This document shows, piece after piece, positions 10,701 through 20,422 of a DNA stretch of 64,000 nucleotides (positions are counted from its first letter, which is position 1; each line of letters opens with the position of its first letter). The notes beneath the pieces were generated by a model. It worked only from the letters and a program-made list of their open reading frames with translations. It did no database searches and was not told the origin of the DNA. This stretch comes from Paenibacillus sp. OVF10 (lineage in GTDB: Bacteria; Bacillota; Bacilli; Paenibacillales; Paenibacillaceae). Position numbers and translations under genes: made by a program. The stretch spans positions 3,906,001 to 3,970,000 of the forward strand of contig CP094668.1 of assembly GCA_022836915.1 (NCBI GenBank), written 5' to 3'.

Positions 10701-12949
10701 CTAATAACTGCCAAGGCTATCGGCGAACTCCTTGACTCGCGACTGCTGGAACATTTTTCTTTTAAATAAGGAGACGACCAACTGATATTGAAGCAATATC
10801 AGTATGAGGATCAGGATAAGAATCCACCAGTGAATCTGGAACGGGATATAATCCCCGGTCTGTAATGAGATCATGCGCAAGATTGCACGTGCTGCCAGGA
10901 TCGCAACGGGTACAGCAATCAGATACAGCAGGACAAATAGCGGTTTGTATACATCAATGAGCATACGATTAATGTCTCGATGGTTGTATCCAAGCAATCG
11001 AAGGATATGCATATCCTTATGGCTATCCTGAACGTTAAGCAGAATGACTAGATATATCAGCAGGAAACCGACAAGAATCCCTGCCACTTGATTAATGACA
11101 GCACTGGATTGGCTCGATACTGCATCGCTACGCAGAGCAGCTAACTTGTCCTCGGCAGTGACCACTCGTGCATTTAAATCCTGAGAACTATCGTTACTGT
11201 ATTCCCCGTTATGCATGGAGGGGCTAACGTTCATCCACCTCGCTAATTGTGTTTTGGATGTATAGATCGTATCTGCTTCACCATTTCGGCTAATCTCACG
11301 GACTGAGACGTTATGTGGTTGATGATTAATAATCAGTTGAACGGTATCTCCGGATTGGATGTCATACATCGAACTGGTCGCCTCACTCACCACGATACCA
11401 TCCAGCTCAGCAGGCAGAATGGGGGTGTTGTCATGATTCATAAGTTGCACCTGTGTTCCCTGATCATCCATGCCGACCAACTCTCCTGAGAGTTTTTGTC
11501 CATCAACTTCCACGAGCTGTACGGACTGTCTGAGGTAGTACATGCTGGACCTATGCGATGTTACTTCATCTTCCTTCAGATTGGGATAACGGATATCGTA
11601 CCTGTAGTGCATGCCTGTCGTCTGTGATTCCAGGGCGGCACCACTTGATTGATACAACGAAGAACTCATGATAAATAACAAGGTCATCAGAAAAATTGCT
11701 GCTGCACTTAAGAAAATGGCGTTCCATTTGCGAAGCACGACGCGCAGAGGAAGCCTTAATCGTTCCGGCAAAAGGCTAATTACGGATTGAAGAGCTGTGG
11801 TTAATCTTCCATTCGGAAGAGGCTTAATCGTGTTATGCATGACATGAAAGGTCTCTTGGCGCAAAAAAGGAACGATAGACATCCAGGTGACCAGCACCGT
11901 TCCAATGATAGGAATCAAAAGCGCAAACAAGATAGAACGGAGTTCAAGGCCTCGTTCCCAGAAGGGGAAGGAGTACATTTGAGCATACATATGGATTAGG
12001 ACAGAGGAACCGAAGAAAGCCAAAACCATCCCGACGAGTCCTCCTGCTGTCGATAGGATCAGTGAATAAACGAGTGATGCGTGGCTGATCTGTCTTGCCG
12101 TATATCCCATTGCCTTGAAGCAACCGAAATCTTGACGGTGAAGACGGACGAAACGGGTGTAGAACATGTAGAAGATAAACAAAGTAATGAGTGTAAACAA
12201 GAAGAGAAAGCTCTGGGCCAGACTTTGATTGGAATCAATTGCGGTCAGTGGTTCGGTGCTGCTCTCAAGTCCAGAATCGAAAGCCAAATATGAGAAGGCG
12301 GGATCACTACTTATACGCACTTCAGCTGAGCCGGAGTCCACATCTGGTTTGAACTGAGCTGCATAATAGCGCTCTTCCTGTCCGTTTATCTCATGGTACA
12401 CATCAGGGGTAACGACTACGAATGTCGCTTGATTGTAATCCTGCTTCAGGTCATTAAAAGGAATAAACGATTGGTAGTCTGGCAAAAACATGGAACCAAC
12501 AATAGTGAGATCACGGTTTTCAATGGTAATCGAATCTCCTATAGTCAGGGCATGCTTATCCATATACTGCGGCATTAGGGCAATTTCCGTAGAAGCTACC
12601 GGTAGTCGGCCTTCCGATAGATAAGGTACATTAAGCTTCTTGGGTGGAGATAGTAGATAATAATTTGTACTGTCTTGTGTAACTTTTTTGAATCTTTTTC
12701 TTCGATAATAGCTTCTGTATGTATCTCCTCTAATACATGTAAACGATCTGCATCTTCTTGCAATTGGAAGCGAAAATCCTCCAAATGTTGTGTCTCAGCG
12801 TATTCTTGAATATGAACCTGATTACGATCCACCGAGAATTCCACAAAAAAATACATAAACGAAGTCAGCACTACCATGAGTAACAAGAGGGTGGTGTAGC
12901 CACGGTTTTGCTTCAATAAACGGTACACATGTTTGTTAAGATAGCGCAC
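10701..12949 (-). CDS. FtsX-like ABC transporter permease (frameshifted)
   Basis: A MacB/FtsX-type permease of about 749 aa: an N-terminal membrane helix (residues 18-36), a large extracytoplasmic domain, an FtsX domain with several helices from about residue 225 (SFLFLFTLITLFIFYMFY, FGCFKAMGYT), a second extracytoplasmic stretch, and a C-terminal helix cluster containing ILRLLGYNHRDINRMLIDVYK. It is read as two frames. The break is a T6 run at 12684-12689 (A6 in the sense strand); seven bases restore KDSKKVTQDSTNYYLLSPP and join both parts. Such permeases, with the ATPase upstream, usually act in peptide or antibiotic resistance and envelope stress rather than nutrient uptake. The substrate is unknown. 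Confidence 0.85.
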
Positions 12950-12979
12950 TAGTCTTCCGCCTTCCCATTGTGAGTATAT

Positions 12980-13678
12980 CTATGCCCAATGCATCTGCGA
13001 AGCAGTAATTGGGTGCTCGTTCAATCGATCCTGATAGACGGAGCCGTTCTTGATTGTAATTACACGCTGAGCAGTCTTGGCAATTTCAGGGTTATGGGTG
13101 ATGAACACAATGGTCACTCCATATTGCTGCCGAGCAAGATGAAGAAGGGTTATCACATTTTTGCTATTCATCTCATCCAATGCACCCGTGGCTTCGTCGC
13201 AGAACAAGATACGAGGCCTCTTAATTAATGCACGTGCGATGGCTACCCGCTGCTGTTGCCCACCAGACAGTTGACCGGGAAACTGATTCAGTATGCCCTC
13301 AATCCCCAGAAGTGCAGCAAGCTCCTCAACCGTGTGGTGTTCACTAGTTCCAGAGAGCCCAATGTATATATTTTCTCGAACCGTAAGATGAGAGAGTAGG
13401 TGGTAGTGTTGAAAAATGTGCCCCAGATGCAGTCTGCGAAAGTCGGCAAGTGCATCCTCGTTCAGTTCAGTAATGTCCTGGTTATTGATGAAGACGTGAC
13501 CATTCGAGGGTCTGAGCAGTCCTGACATTAGATTTAGCAGCGTGGATTTTCCGGAGCCACTTGGGCCAATGATGGCTGTAAATTCACCTTCAGCGAGATC
13601 CAGACTGATTTCGCGGAGTATGATTTCATTTTTCTTAAAATGTTTCGTTACGTACTGAACGGAAATGGCTATGTTCAT
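12980..13678 (-). CDS. ABC transporter ATP-binding protein (MacB/LolD type)
   Basis: A 232-aa ATPase that energises the FtsX-like permease encoded next. Walker A is GPSGSGKST, the Q-loop region FQHYHLL, the signature [15 protein letters not shown], Walker [13 protein letters not shown], and the switch histidine lies in VIFITHN. The ATG at 13678 lies one base after the stop of the upstream tetR gene, so the two are almost certainly co-transcribed; a longer start at 13720 would overlap tetR without a clear ribosome site. The ALD variant of the D-loop and the short length fit the MacB/LolD export subgroup. Confidence 0.92.
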   Translation of the reverse strand: MNIAISVQYVTKHFKKNEIILREISLDLAEGEFTAIIGPSGSGKSTLLNLMSGLLRPSNGHVFINNQDITELNEDALADFRRLHLGHIFQHYHLLSHLTVRENIYIGLSGTSEHHTVEELAALLGIEGILNQFPGQLSGGQQQRVAIARALIKRPRILFCDEATGALDEMNSKNVITLLHLARQQYGVTIVFITHNPEIAKTAQRVITIKNGSVYQDRLNEHPITASQMHWA

Positions 13679-13679
13679 C

Positions 13680-14267
13680 TTACACACTTCTTTCATAAAG
13701 ATGAGTTTGGATGAAATCAAGCTGTTCGCGAATAAAATCTTCGGTTAGATCGGTAGACAGGGCAAGCACTCTTAGTCCCTCCAGGAAAATAACAATATGA
13801 GCAGCAGCCGTGCGGCTTGCCTCAACCTGTATTTCACCACGTTGGACCCCATAGTCGATCAGTCGACTGAGCTCCGTGATGCTATGATCCTGTTGGCGGT
13901 GCAGCAACTCACGATCCTCTGCATTGCGGTGTGACAAGAAAAACTCGTACGCAGCGGTCATAATACTGTCATGGATTTCAGTTAGCTCGATCCGTTGACT
14001 TGTCCAGAATGCATCCATGATCTGCTGAAATGGCATATGTGCTTTCATCTGAGCTGAGAAAGCTTCTTGCGTCTGTTTGTTGTTCTCCATCAGTAAGGCT
14101 CTGAATATCTCCTCTGTAGAGTTGAAATATCGGTAGAGACCGCCGCGGCTAATTCCGCATTGCTCCACAATATCTGTCATCGTGACAGCATGGAATCCTT
14201 TTCGCACAAATACCTGATGTGCACCTGCAAGGATCATCATTTTTTTGGACAACGATTTCTGAGTCAT
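13680..14267 (-). CDS. TetR-family transcriptional repressor of the ABC operon
   Basis: A 195-aa TetR regulator with an N-terminal helix-turn-helix (VTMTDIVEQCGISRGGLYRYF, about residues 28-48) and a divergent ligand domain. It is first in the operon tetR / ATPase / permease. The ATG at 14267 is preceded by GGGAGGAAGCT. Upstream, a promoter overlaps two copies of a palindromic operator, so autorepression released by a transported compound is the likely logic. The ligand is unknown. Confidence 0.9.
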   Translation of the reverse strand: MTQKSLSKKMMILAGAHQVFVRKGFHAVTMTDIVEQCGISRGGLYRYFNSTEEIFRALLMENNKQTQEAFSAQMKAHMPFQQIMDAFWTSQRIELTEIHDSIMTAAYEFFLSHRNAEDRELLHRQQDHSITELSRLIDYGVQRGEIQVEASRTAAAHIVIFLEGLRVLALSTDLTEDFIREQLDFIQTHLYERSV

Positions 14268-14294
14268 AGCTTCCTCCCAATGTAATAAATTCGA

Positions 14295-14359
14295 AAAGTG
14301 ACACTAATGTCGCTTTTTGATCATTTTATGACACCAATGTCGCTTTTGTCAAATGAAAG
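14295..14359 (-). promoter_or_regulatory. promoter with tandem TetR operators
   Basis: A near-perfect 24-bp palindrome at 14295-14318 carries the core GACACTAATGTC. A second copy with core GACACCAATGTC lies at 14330-14341, exactly 30 bp away (three helical turns), and both are followed by GCTTTT. On the minus strand a TTGACA -35 and a TAAAAT-like -10 about 17 bp apart flank the second copy. Binding of the adjacent TetR protein would block this promoter; that part is inference. Confidence 0.72.
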
Positions 14360-14415
14360 TGTCACCGATCAGGTGGGGGACATATGTAATGTATATCTCG
14401 AGGTGTATTGGCACA

Positions 14416-14475
14416 GTAAAAAAACAGCGGCATTCGAAGACTTTAGGTACGAGTCTAAGATTGCTGCTGTTTTAC
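14416..14475 (-). terminator. terminator of the DUF817 gene
   Basis: Inverted repeat GTAAAAAAACAGCGGCA / TGCTGCTGTTTTAC enclosing a second short hairpin (AGACT/AGTCT). On the minus strand the distal arm ends in a T-run, just downstream of the DUF817 stop. Confidence 0.65.
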
Positions 14476-14492
14476 GGTTAGAGAATAAATAG

Positions 14493-15278
14493 TTAACTGG
14501 ACTTTGAATCATCTGCGGTTCGATTGGCTTTCACATATTTGAGCTGCGCAACGATGATGACACTGATGATGACCAGGAGGAACCATGAACTAATTTTGCT
14601 AAAGCTAACCAGTTGCCAGGCATCATGCTGATCAGGGTATTTCCAGGCATTGAAAAATGTAGCGATATTCTCGGCAGTCCAGATGAAGAAACCGACAATG
14701 ATAAAAGCGAGTGATAACGGCATTCGATAGGTCGTTGCTCGTACCCGGTAGATAATCCAGGTTTTCCAGAAGACAATAAATACAAGCGCCGTCAGCCACC
14801 AGCGAAAATCGGGAATAAAATGATGAGTGAAAAAGTTAATATAGATGGCTGCTCCCAGCAGCATGGAAGGTGCAAAACCAGGCCATCCGGTCATGTCCAT
14901 TCGCAGTCTTCGCCACACTTGACACATAAAACTGGCTACACTTGCATACATGAATCCACTATACAGAGGGACACCCAGGATTTTGGTGTATGCTGGCTCA
15001 GGGTAAGACCAAGATCCCATCCATACTTTATAAATCTCCAGCACCAGGCCTATAATGTGAAATACACAGATGACCTTGATTTCATCCCGGGTTTCCAAGC
15101 CGCTTCGATACATCAGGTACTGCACAGCAAGTAATACGAGCAGAATGGCATCATACCGATGAAGGAAAGGAATAGGAATTACGCTGGACAGGGCCAGTGT
15201 TCCAAAGATCGCTACGGGAAATATACAGCTCATGGCCTGATGATAGCCAAAATGAAGTAGTTGTATTAGAGATTTCAA
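14493..15278 (-). CDS. yoaT: DUF817 family membrane protein (YoaT-like)
   Basis: A 261-aa polytopic membrane protein with seven or eight predicted helices. The tryptophan-rich, evenly hydrophobic pattern (ETRDEIKVICVFHIIGLVLE, GVPLYSGFMYASVASF, YINFFTHHFIPDFRW) matches the DUF817 family, of which Bacillus subtilis YoaT is a member. No biochemical function is established for the family. It stands alone with its own terminator and is divergent from yojF-bshB2. No catalytic motif is evident beyond conserved histidine and aspartate residues near membrane edges. Confidence 0.8.
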   Translation of the reverse strand: MKSLIQLLHFGYHQAMSCIFPVAIFGTLALSSVIPIPFLHRYDAILLVLLAVQYLMYRSGLETRDEIKVICVFHIIGLVLEIYKVWMGSWSYPEPAYTKILGVPLYSGFMYASVASFMCQVWRRLRMDMTGWPGFAPSMLLGAAIYINFFTHHFIPDFRWWLTALVFIVFWKTWIIYRVRATTYRMPLSLAFIIVGFFIWTAENIATFFNAWKYPDQHDAWQLVSFSKISSWFLLVIISVIIVAQLKYVKANRTADDSKSS

Positions 15279-15544
15279 GTTGAGTTAAACTCCTTTCCAA
15301 ACATGTTGGAGCAAGATTCATTTAAGATTAAAGGTTCTTCATCACGGACGTTTTTGCCTACACTTCATAATATAGATATGGTCCATGAATAAAAAGAGAA
15401 AAAAACGGGCAAATCTGTTCTTGTTTTCAAACTGGCATCATCATGAGAACACTATATAAGAGGCGATAGGGCCACTCCATGTATATTCTCTTCTGGTTAT
15501 GTTAAAATGAAATTCGTACAATTACATTAGACAAGGAGGCCGCT

Positions 15545-15889
15545 ATGCAACCAATTAAACCTCAAGATATTCAGCTCCGGATCAATAATCTTGCTGATCA
15601 GGACTTATACGTACATCTAGAACTTACGTCAGGTGCTTACGCACAACACATGGACAGTACAAAACATCCAGCATCGGCATTCATTACTAATGCGGCCATA
15701 CGATATACGCAGGGGTCCATTTCAGGTACAGGTCCATACCGTGTTGGTCTGAAAACAACGCAGGGATGGCTTTACGCCGAAGGTCTTACACATATTGATG
15801 AGCAGGAACAAGAAAGACTGATTCTCGCCGGTCACGACAGCCAAGGTAAACTGGTTGTGGCGTTACAATTAAGCCGAGAGATGTTCTGA
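15545..15889 (+). CDS. yojF: YojF family protein (DUF1806)
   Basis: A 114-aa soluble protein of the YojF/DUF1806 family. ATG 15545 follows AAGGAGGCC. In Bacillus the yojF gene directly precedes yojG (bshB2), and the same pairing is seen here with a 23-bp gap, so the pair is an operon. The molecular role is unproven; the conserved pairing suggests it assists or modulates the bacillithiol deacetylase. The region upstream holds a TTAAAAT-type -10 near 15500, the only promoter sign I could find. Confidence 0.82.
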   Translation: MQPIKPQDIQLRINNLADQDLYVHLELTSGAYAQHMDSTKHPASAFITNAAIRYTQGSISGTGPYRVGLKTTQGWLYAEGLTHIDEQEQERLILAGHDSQGKLVVALQLSREMF

Positions 15890-15912
15890 TGAAAGCGGAG
15901 GATTGAATAACC

Positions 15913-16587
15913 ATGAATACTACACACAATGAGCATGAGCGCATCTTGGTGGTATATCCACATCCAGATGATGAAGCTTTCTCTGTATCGGGAACGTTAG
16001 CCAAATACATAGATGGCGGTGCCCATGTAACCTATGCTTGTCTAACCCTTGGCGAGATGGGGCGCAACATGGGGATTCCTCCATTTGCCAACCGAGTGAC
16101 GTTGCCTGCCATCCGTAAACAGGAACTCATCGAAGCTTCTGAAGCGATTGGTATTCAGGACCTCAGAATGCTCGGTTTCCACGATAAAATGCTGGAGTTC
16201 GAAGACCCCCAGTTACTGGAAGACACCATCATGTCGCTACTTAAAGAGTTAAACCCCACGCTGGTCATTACGTTCTATCCAGGGTACAGTGTTCATCCTG
16301 ATCATGATGCAACAGGAGCCGCTGTTATACGTACAATCGCTAAACTTCCTGTGGATGAACGTCCGATTGTTCACTGCGTTGCGTTCGCTAATAATCAGGA
16401 ACAGTACATTGGCAAACCGGATGTATTTGTTGACGTATCCGAATTTTTGGATCGGAAAATGGCGTCCATTCGTGCCCATCGTTCACAATTCCAGGCAGCA
16501 GAGCTTGTAGGAAATCGTGAGCTGAATAATGAAGAAATCAAGAAACGTTTTGGCAGAGAAACATTTTGGACCTATCCATTTGAATAA
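15913..16587 (+). CDS. bshB2: bacillithiol biosynthesis deacetylase BshB2
   Basis: A LmbE-like zinc N-deacetylase that removes the acetyl group from GlcNAc-malate during synthesis of bacillithiol, the low-molecular-weight thiol of Bacillota. The 224-aa protein has the zinc and catalytic motif YPHPDDEAF near residue 15 and the distal ligand motif GYSVHPDHDATG near 118, with usual family length. Its context, directly after yojF, matches the B. subtilis yojF-yojG order and distinguishes it from bshB1. An intrinsic terminator follows within 20 bp. The product links this window to thiol-based detoxification, relevant to the electrophile-stress genes at 31-45 kb. Confidence 0.92.
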   Translation: MNTTHNEHERILVVYPHPDDEAFSVSGTLAKYIDGGAHVTYACLTLGEMGRNMGIPPFANRVTLPAIRKQELIEASEAIGIQDLRMLGFHDKMLEFEDPQLLEDTIMSLLKELNPTLVITFYPGYSVHPDHDATGAAVIRTIAKLPVDERPIVHCVAFANNQEQYIGKPDVFVDVSEFLDRKMASIRAHRSQFQAAELVGNRELNNEEIKKRFGRETFWTYPFE

Positions 16588-16599
16588 TATGTTACTTAG

Positions 16600-16626
16600 A
16601 AGTCGCCTATATGGCGGCTTTTTTTG
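16600..16626 (+). terminator. terminator of yojF-bshB2
   Basis: Stem AGTCGCC / GGCGGCT (one G-T pair) with loop TATAT and a T7 tail. Confidence 0.82.
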
Positions 16627-16904
16627 ATTTACATCACAATATCGACACAAAAATGTAGCGTCTATAGCCTAATTGAGCTATATGGAATAAATATCATTTT
16701 AAGTACACTGTGATCAGGATTGTGGTAACGCTTCATTTATTACGTTGCTTCAATGGATGAGGAACATGGAGAGTTGATTTTAAGTGGAATGGAGGGATGG
16801 TGTGTACAACCAACGTATATTTTGGATTAACGTAAGACCCGTTGAATACATTGCCACAGCAATAAGCAACTTGAACAAGAAGCCTGAATTGCATGGTTTG
16901 AATC
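16627..16904. other. intergenic region upstream of the nos-like operon
   Basis: About 280 bases with no convincing gene. I see no clear sigma-A promoter and no perfect Fnr or cre site; the stretch TGTGATCAGGATTGTGG near 16710-16727 matches only one half of a Crp/Fnr-type site. Short plus and minus frames here lack ribosome sites. The nosD promoter must lie here but I cannot place it. Confidence 0.4.
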
Positions 16905-18293
16905 ATGAGTAATCCTTGGGCAGGATTGGGTGCATTCAACAGTTGTAAGAAGAGTTGGGTTACGGGTTTAATTTTTCTAAGCGGAATGATGATGCTCCTA
17001 CTATCTCTTCAGCACGGTGCAATCATGGCCTCCTCCGGACAACGTGAGCTCATTCCCCTTCAGCCTATGATTGACCGTTCTGCACCTGGAGAAGTCATTG
17101 AACTTACATCAGGTCGTTATTCTGGACCCGTGACGATTGACAAAAACATCACCATTCAGGGTGATCCTATGGTTATAGTTGTTAATGCGGAAGCCACCTC
17201 TACGATAATGATTCGCTCGGATGGGGTGAAATTGAGCGGTTTTACAATTGAACATGATACGAATGAACAGACTGCAGCGATTCAGGTTGAAGGGAAAAAC
17301 AGTGAAATCACGGATCTGCATATTCAGACTCAGGGGTACGGGATGATCATTCGGAATTCGAGTCATGCAACGATTCAACGGAACAACATTACATGGATGG
17401 GGGCTGATTCTGCTTCCAGTGGCCAGAAGGGCAATGGCATTGATCTGTACAACTCCCATGATAGCTATATTGAAGCCAATGAGATCACTGGCATGAGGGA
17501 TGGAATCTATCTGGAGAACAGTCGCCGGTCTACCGTGCGAAATAACAGGTTGTTACATACAAGGTACGGCATCCACTGTATGTACATTGACGGCTCTTCT
17601 GTCATGAACAATACCGGAGAGCAAAACATGACAGGTGCCATGATCATGGGCGTCAAAAATACGGTTATATCGGGCAATTCTTTTCGTAAACAGAGTACTA
17701 ATGTTCATTCCCAAGGCATTCTGTTGTATGACGTGCATCAATCCTCAATTCATAACAATGTGGTGGAGGGTAATCGTGTCGGCATGAATATTGCAGAATC
17801 CTCGGACAATGAGTTCCGCGGCAATGCGGTGCTTCGGAATTTTGTTGGTATCCAGCTGGTTCTGGCAGAAGCTAATAAGTTTACAGGTAACCAATTGGTA
17901 TCCAATGTTATTGAAGCTTCAGCGCTGGATAGCCCGAATAATATCATGATGGAGAATTACTGGGACTCCTTTCAGGGGCTCGATTTGAATCAGGATGGGA
18001 TCAGTGAAATTTCCTATGCTATTAATCCTTTTTATGAGCAACTGGTCAGTCGAAATTCTGCGTATCAGCTCTTTTTCCAATCGCCGGGCATGGTCTTTCT
18101 AAGTGACTTGTTTACAGAAGGCAGAGAACAATGGACTACCGATAAGTCGCCACGAATGAGCATGGATACGGGATCTGATCTGCACATGCCAGTGGACATA
18201 GCTACAGGTAACCCTGTGGTTTGGATAATAGGACTAGTTCTGTTGGGTATGGCAACTTTTATAATCATCTATATGGGGGTATTACGAAAATGA
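16905..18293 (+). CDS. nosD: NosD-like periplasmic/extracellular copper-maturation protein
   Basis: NosD works with the NosFY ABC transporter to supply copper or sulfur for the metal centres of nitrous oxide reductase. This 462-aa protein has an N-terminal signal sequence or anchor (about residues 17-42), then repeated right-handed beta-helix (CASH/NosD) turns with the rhythm of N, D and G residues (NGIDLYNSHDSYIEANEITG, DGIYLENSRRSTVRNN, GIQLVLAEANKFTGNQL). A C-terminal membrane helix (VVWIIGLVLLGMATFIIIYM) anchors it, as expected in Gram-positives. No strong ribosome site precedes ATG 16905, but the signal sequence supports a start near here. It overlaps nosL by 4 bp (ATGA). Confidence 0.87.
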   Translation: MSNPWAGLGAFNSCKKSWVTGLIFLSGMMMLLLSLQHGAIMASSGQRELIPLQPMIDRSAPGEVIELTSGRYSGPVTIDKNITIQGDPMVIVVNAEATSTIMIRSDGVKLSGFTIEHDTNEQTAAIQVEGKNSEITDLHIQTQGYGMIIRNSSHATIQRNNITWMGADSASSGQKGNGIDLYNSHDSYIEANEITGMRDGIYLENSRRSTVRNNRLLHTRYGIHCMYIDGSSVMNNTGEQNMTGAMIMGVKNTVISGNSFRKQSTNVHSQGILLYDVHQSSIHNNVVEGNRVGMNIAESSDNEFRGNAVLRNFVGIQLVLAEANKFTGNQLVSNVIEASALDSPNNIMMENYWDSFQGLDLNQDGISEISYAINPFYEQLVSRNSAYQLFFQSPGMVFLSDLFTEGREQWTTDKSPRMSMDTGSDLHMPVDIATGNPVVWIIGLVLLGMATFIIIYMGVLRK

Positions 18294-18868
18294 ACAAACG
18301 CTTGACCAGAAGATGGTCCATGTTCATGGTACTTATGTTTGGCATGTTATTGTTAACCGCTTGTGGAACAAAATACGCGGCATTGCCGATCAATGAAGAC
18401 GTGGATATCTGTGCGATCTGTAAAATGCAGGTGAAGGACGATGCATATGCAACACAGCTCACTACGAAAGACGGCCAAAATTACAAGTTCGATGATATCG
18501 GCTGCATGAACCAGTGGAAAACACAAAATGGTACAGATAACATCGGTATGGACTATGTGCGTGATTATAATGACAAAGAATGGATTGAATACAGCAAAGC
18601 CACGTATGTATACGATGCTTCATTGCGGACGCCTATGGCCTATGGAATTCTTAACTTTAAGGACAAGGCTTCAGCTGAAGCATTCGTTGCAGAACAAGGT
18701 GTGGGGACGGTTATGACCGCTGAGGATCTTGCTTCGCATGACTGGAAACAGAATACAGAAAATATGGACATGATGGGTGAACATGGGCATGATGAGGGAC
18801 ATGGTGACCAAGCTGAAAGTGAAGGAACACACCAGGAAGGTGAGATGAAAGAAGAGTCAGGCCACTAG
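18290..18868 (+). CDS. nosL: NosL-like copper-chaperone lipoprotein
   Basis: A 192-aa lipoprotein with a basic signal peptide and the lipobox LLTAC (cysteine near residue 24). The NosL copper-binding signature ICAICKMQVKD follows at about residues 43-53. NosL binds Cu(I) and passes it to the apo-enzyme or the NosDFY complex at the membrane surface. The C-terminal tail is rich in His, Met, Glu and Asp (MDMMGEHGHDEGHGDQ), which suggests extra metal binding and is not usual in short NosL proteins. It starts inside the nosD stop (ATGA overlap) and precedes nosY by 25 bp. Confidence 0.9.
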   Translation: MNKRLTRRWSMFMVLMFGMLLLTACGTKYAALPINEDVDICAICKMQVKDDAYATQLTTKDGQNYKFDDIGCMNQWKTQNGTDNIGMDYVRDYNDKEWIEYSKATYVYDASLRTPMAYGILNFKDKASAEAFVAEQGVGTVMTAEDLASHDWKQNTENMDMMGEHGHDEGHGDQAESEGTHQEGEMKEESGH

Positions 18869-18893
18869 GTATGACAATAGAAAATGGTGATCA

Positions 18894-19708
18894 ATGATGT
18901 CAGATATGATACAGATTGCAAGACGAGAAGTGAAAATGGGATTTCGCAATCCTTGGGCATATTCGTTTCTGATTCTTTTTTGCACATTTAGCTTAAGTTT
19001 GTTACTTCTAAATTCACAGAATCTGGTTGAAGGATATTCGGGCACCACAGGTTCGATGTTAAATCTCATTCTCTACCTTTTGCCATTAATGACGCTATTC
19101 CTCGGTTCCTTTTCATTAACATCCGAAAAAGAAGATGGTAGCTGGCAGCTGCTATCCACGTATCCCATCCGCACGATGTCTTTTATTGTGGGCAAGTATC
19201 TCGGGCTGTCGATTGTTTTGATCACCATTGTTGCGTTTGGATACGGCCTGATGGGGGTCATTAGCGGAGTAATCGGGAATCCACTGGATGCCGTGACATA
19301 TCTTCTCTTTCTGGCATTTTCTTGTGGACTGGTGTTGTTATTCCTGACGCTGGCTCTATTTATCGGTTCGTTGTCACGCAATCGGTGGCAGGCCTTAACC
19401 ATCTCGGTGACCGTATGGTTCTTCGCAGTCATTGGGTGGCCGACCCTATTGCTCTCTGTGCTGGGACTAATGCCTTATCTTTGGGTGAAACCGCTGCTGG
19501 TTATGCTAACACTCATCAATCCGGCCGAGCTGGTGCGCTTGTATGTCGTGATCAAACTAGGGGCGGTTCCATTCTTGGACCAGAATATTATCGATGGGTG
19601 GAGTGGGTGCAGCAACCAAGTGGCAGTTGGATCTTCATCGGGATATGTCTCTTCTGGATCACCTGCTCTGTCCTAGCGGTATACGCGATCTGGAAGAGGG
19701 GCGTTCTC
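18894..19708 (+). CDS. nosY: NosY-like ABC-2 permease (frameshifted; reads into nosF)
   Basis: The membrane partner of NosF, about 271 aa with six predicted helices, LTSEKEDGSWQLLSTYP after the second helix, and NPAEL late in the protein. The frame breaks at the G4 run 19560-19563; with five G the sequence continues as GGGSILGPEYYRWVEWV and a last helix, IFIGICLFWITCSVLAVYAIW. After this repair there is still no stop before the nosF ATG at 19709: the two genes stay in one frame. Either they are truly fused, or another G is missing at 19698-19701, which would place a TAA at 19714-19716. Confidence 0.83.
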
Positions 19709-20422
19709 ATGGATAAAGCGGGGCTCGAAGTGATAGGATTGTGCAAATCCATTAAAAAGCAACCGATTGTTGAGGATATCTCCTTTCACATGAATTCTGG
19801 TCAAGTGCTTGCCCTCTGTGGAGGGAATGGCGCAGGGAAAAGCACGGTGCTGCGTATGATCGCAGGAATTCTTCGGCCTACCTCTGGTGAGGTTGCGGTG
19901 AACAATGTGCGATGGTTGAAGGAGCGCAAGCGTTATTCAGAGCAGATTGGATATATGCCGGATGATTATCAATTTAATCAGGGACTGAGTGCGGAGGAAA
20001 TGCTTCTGTTCTGGGCTTCTCTGAGGAAAGTTCCCAAGGAGAGAGTACAGGAAGTACTGACCATGGTAGGTTTGGAAAATCAAAAGAAAAACCGGGTTAC
20101 GACTTTCTCCAAAGGCATGCGCCAACGTGTGTTATTTGCCCAGGCTGTACTGTCCAAGCCTCCACTGCTCATCATGGATGAGCCAACAAATGGATTGGAC
20201 CCATTTTGGATGCAGGAATTAGCTCAGCTGCTCAAGGGAATAAAACAGGATGGTCACATGGTCGTGTTCTCGACTCATCAGCTGGAGATTGCAGACGATA
20301 TTGCGGATCAGGTAATATTCATGAACCATGGACGTAATGTTGGAGAGGGCTCCACTCATGACTTTTGTGATCAATTCGGTTCGCTCCATGCAGCATTTCA
20401 TCAAAGTCTTGGTTTAAAGTGA
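19709..20422 (+). CDS. nosF: NosF-like ABC ATPase
   Basis: A 237-aa ATPase of the NosF group that drives NosY for copper-site assembly. Walker A is GGNGAGKST, the signature FSKGMRQRV, Walker B LLIMDEPTNGLD and the switch histidine is in VFSTHQ. The ATG at 19709 is weakly supported by a GAGGGGC ribosome site. The sequence lies in the same frame as the repaired nosY, so the start is an inference from the ATPase domain boundary. Its TGA overlaps the GTG of the thioredoxin gene. Confidence 0.9.
   Translation: MDKAGLEVIGLCKSIKKQPIVEDISFHMNSGQVLALCGGNGAGKSTVLRMIAGILRPTSGEVAVNNVRWLKERKRYSEQIGYMPDDYQFNQGLSAEEMLLFWASLRKVPKERVQEVLTMVGLENQKKNRVTTFSKGMRQRVLFAQAVLSKPPLLIMDEPTNGLDPFWMQELAQLLKGIKQDGHMVVFSTHQLEIADDIADQVIFMNHGRNVGEGSTHDFCDQFGSLHAAFHQSLGLK

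Noticed and set aside
14298..14492. 64-codon plus-strand frame across the tetR operator
   Set aside because: Its codons are the operator repeats and a terminator stem; no ribosome site.
16700..16730. Fnr/Crp-type site upstream of nosD
   Set aside because: Only one half-site (TGTGA) is present; the other half does not match.
16733..16939. Small minus-strand frame upstream of nosD
   Set aside because: No ribosome site and no recognisable product; overlaps the nosD start.
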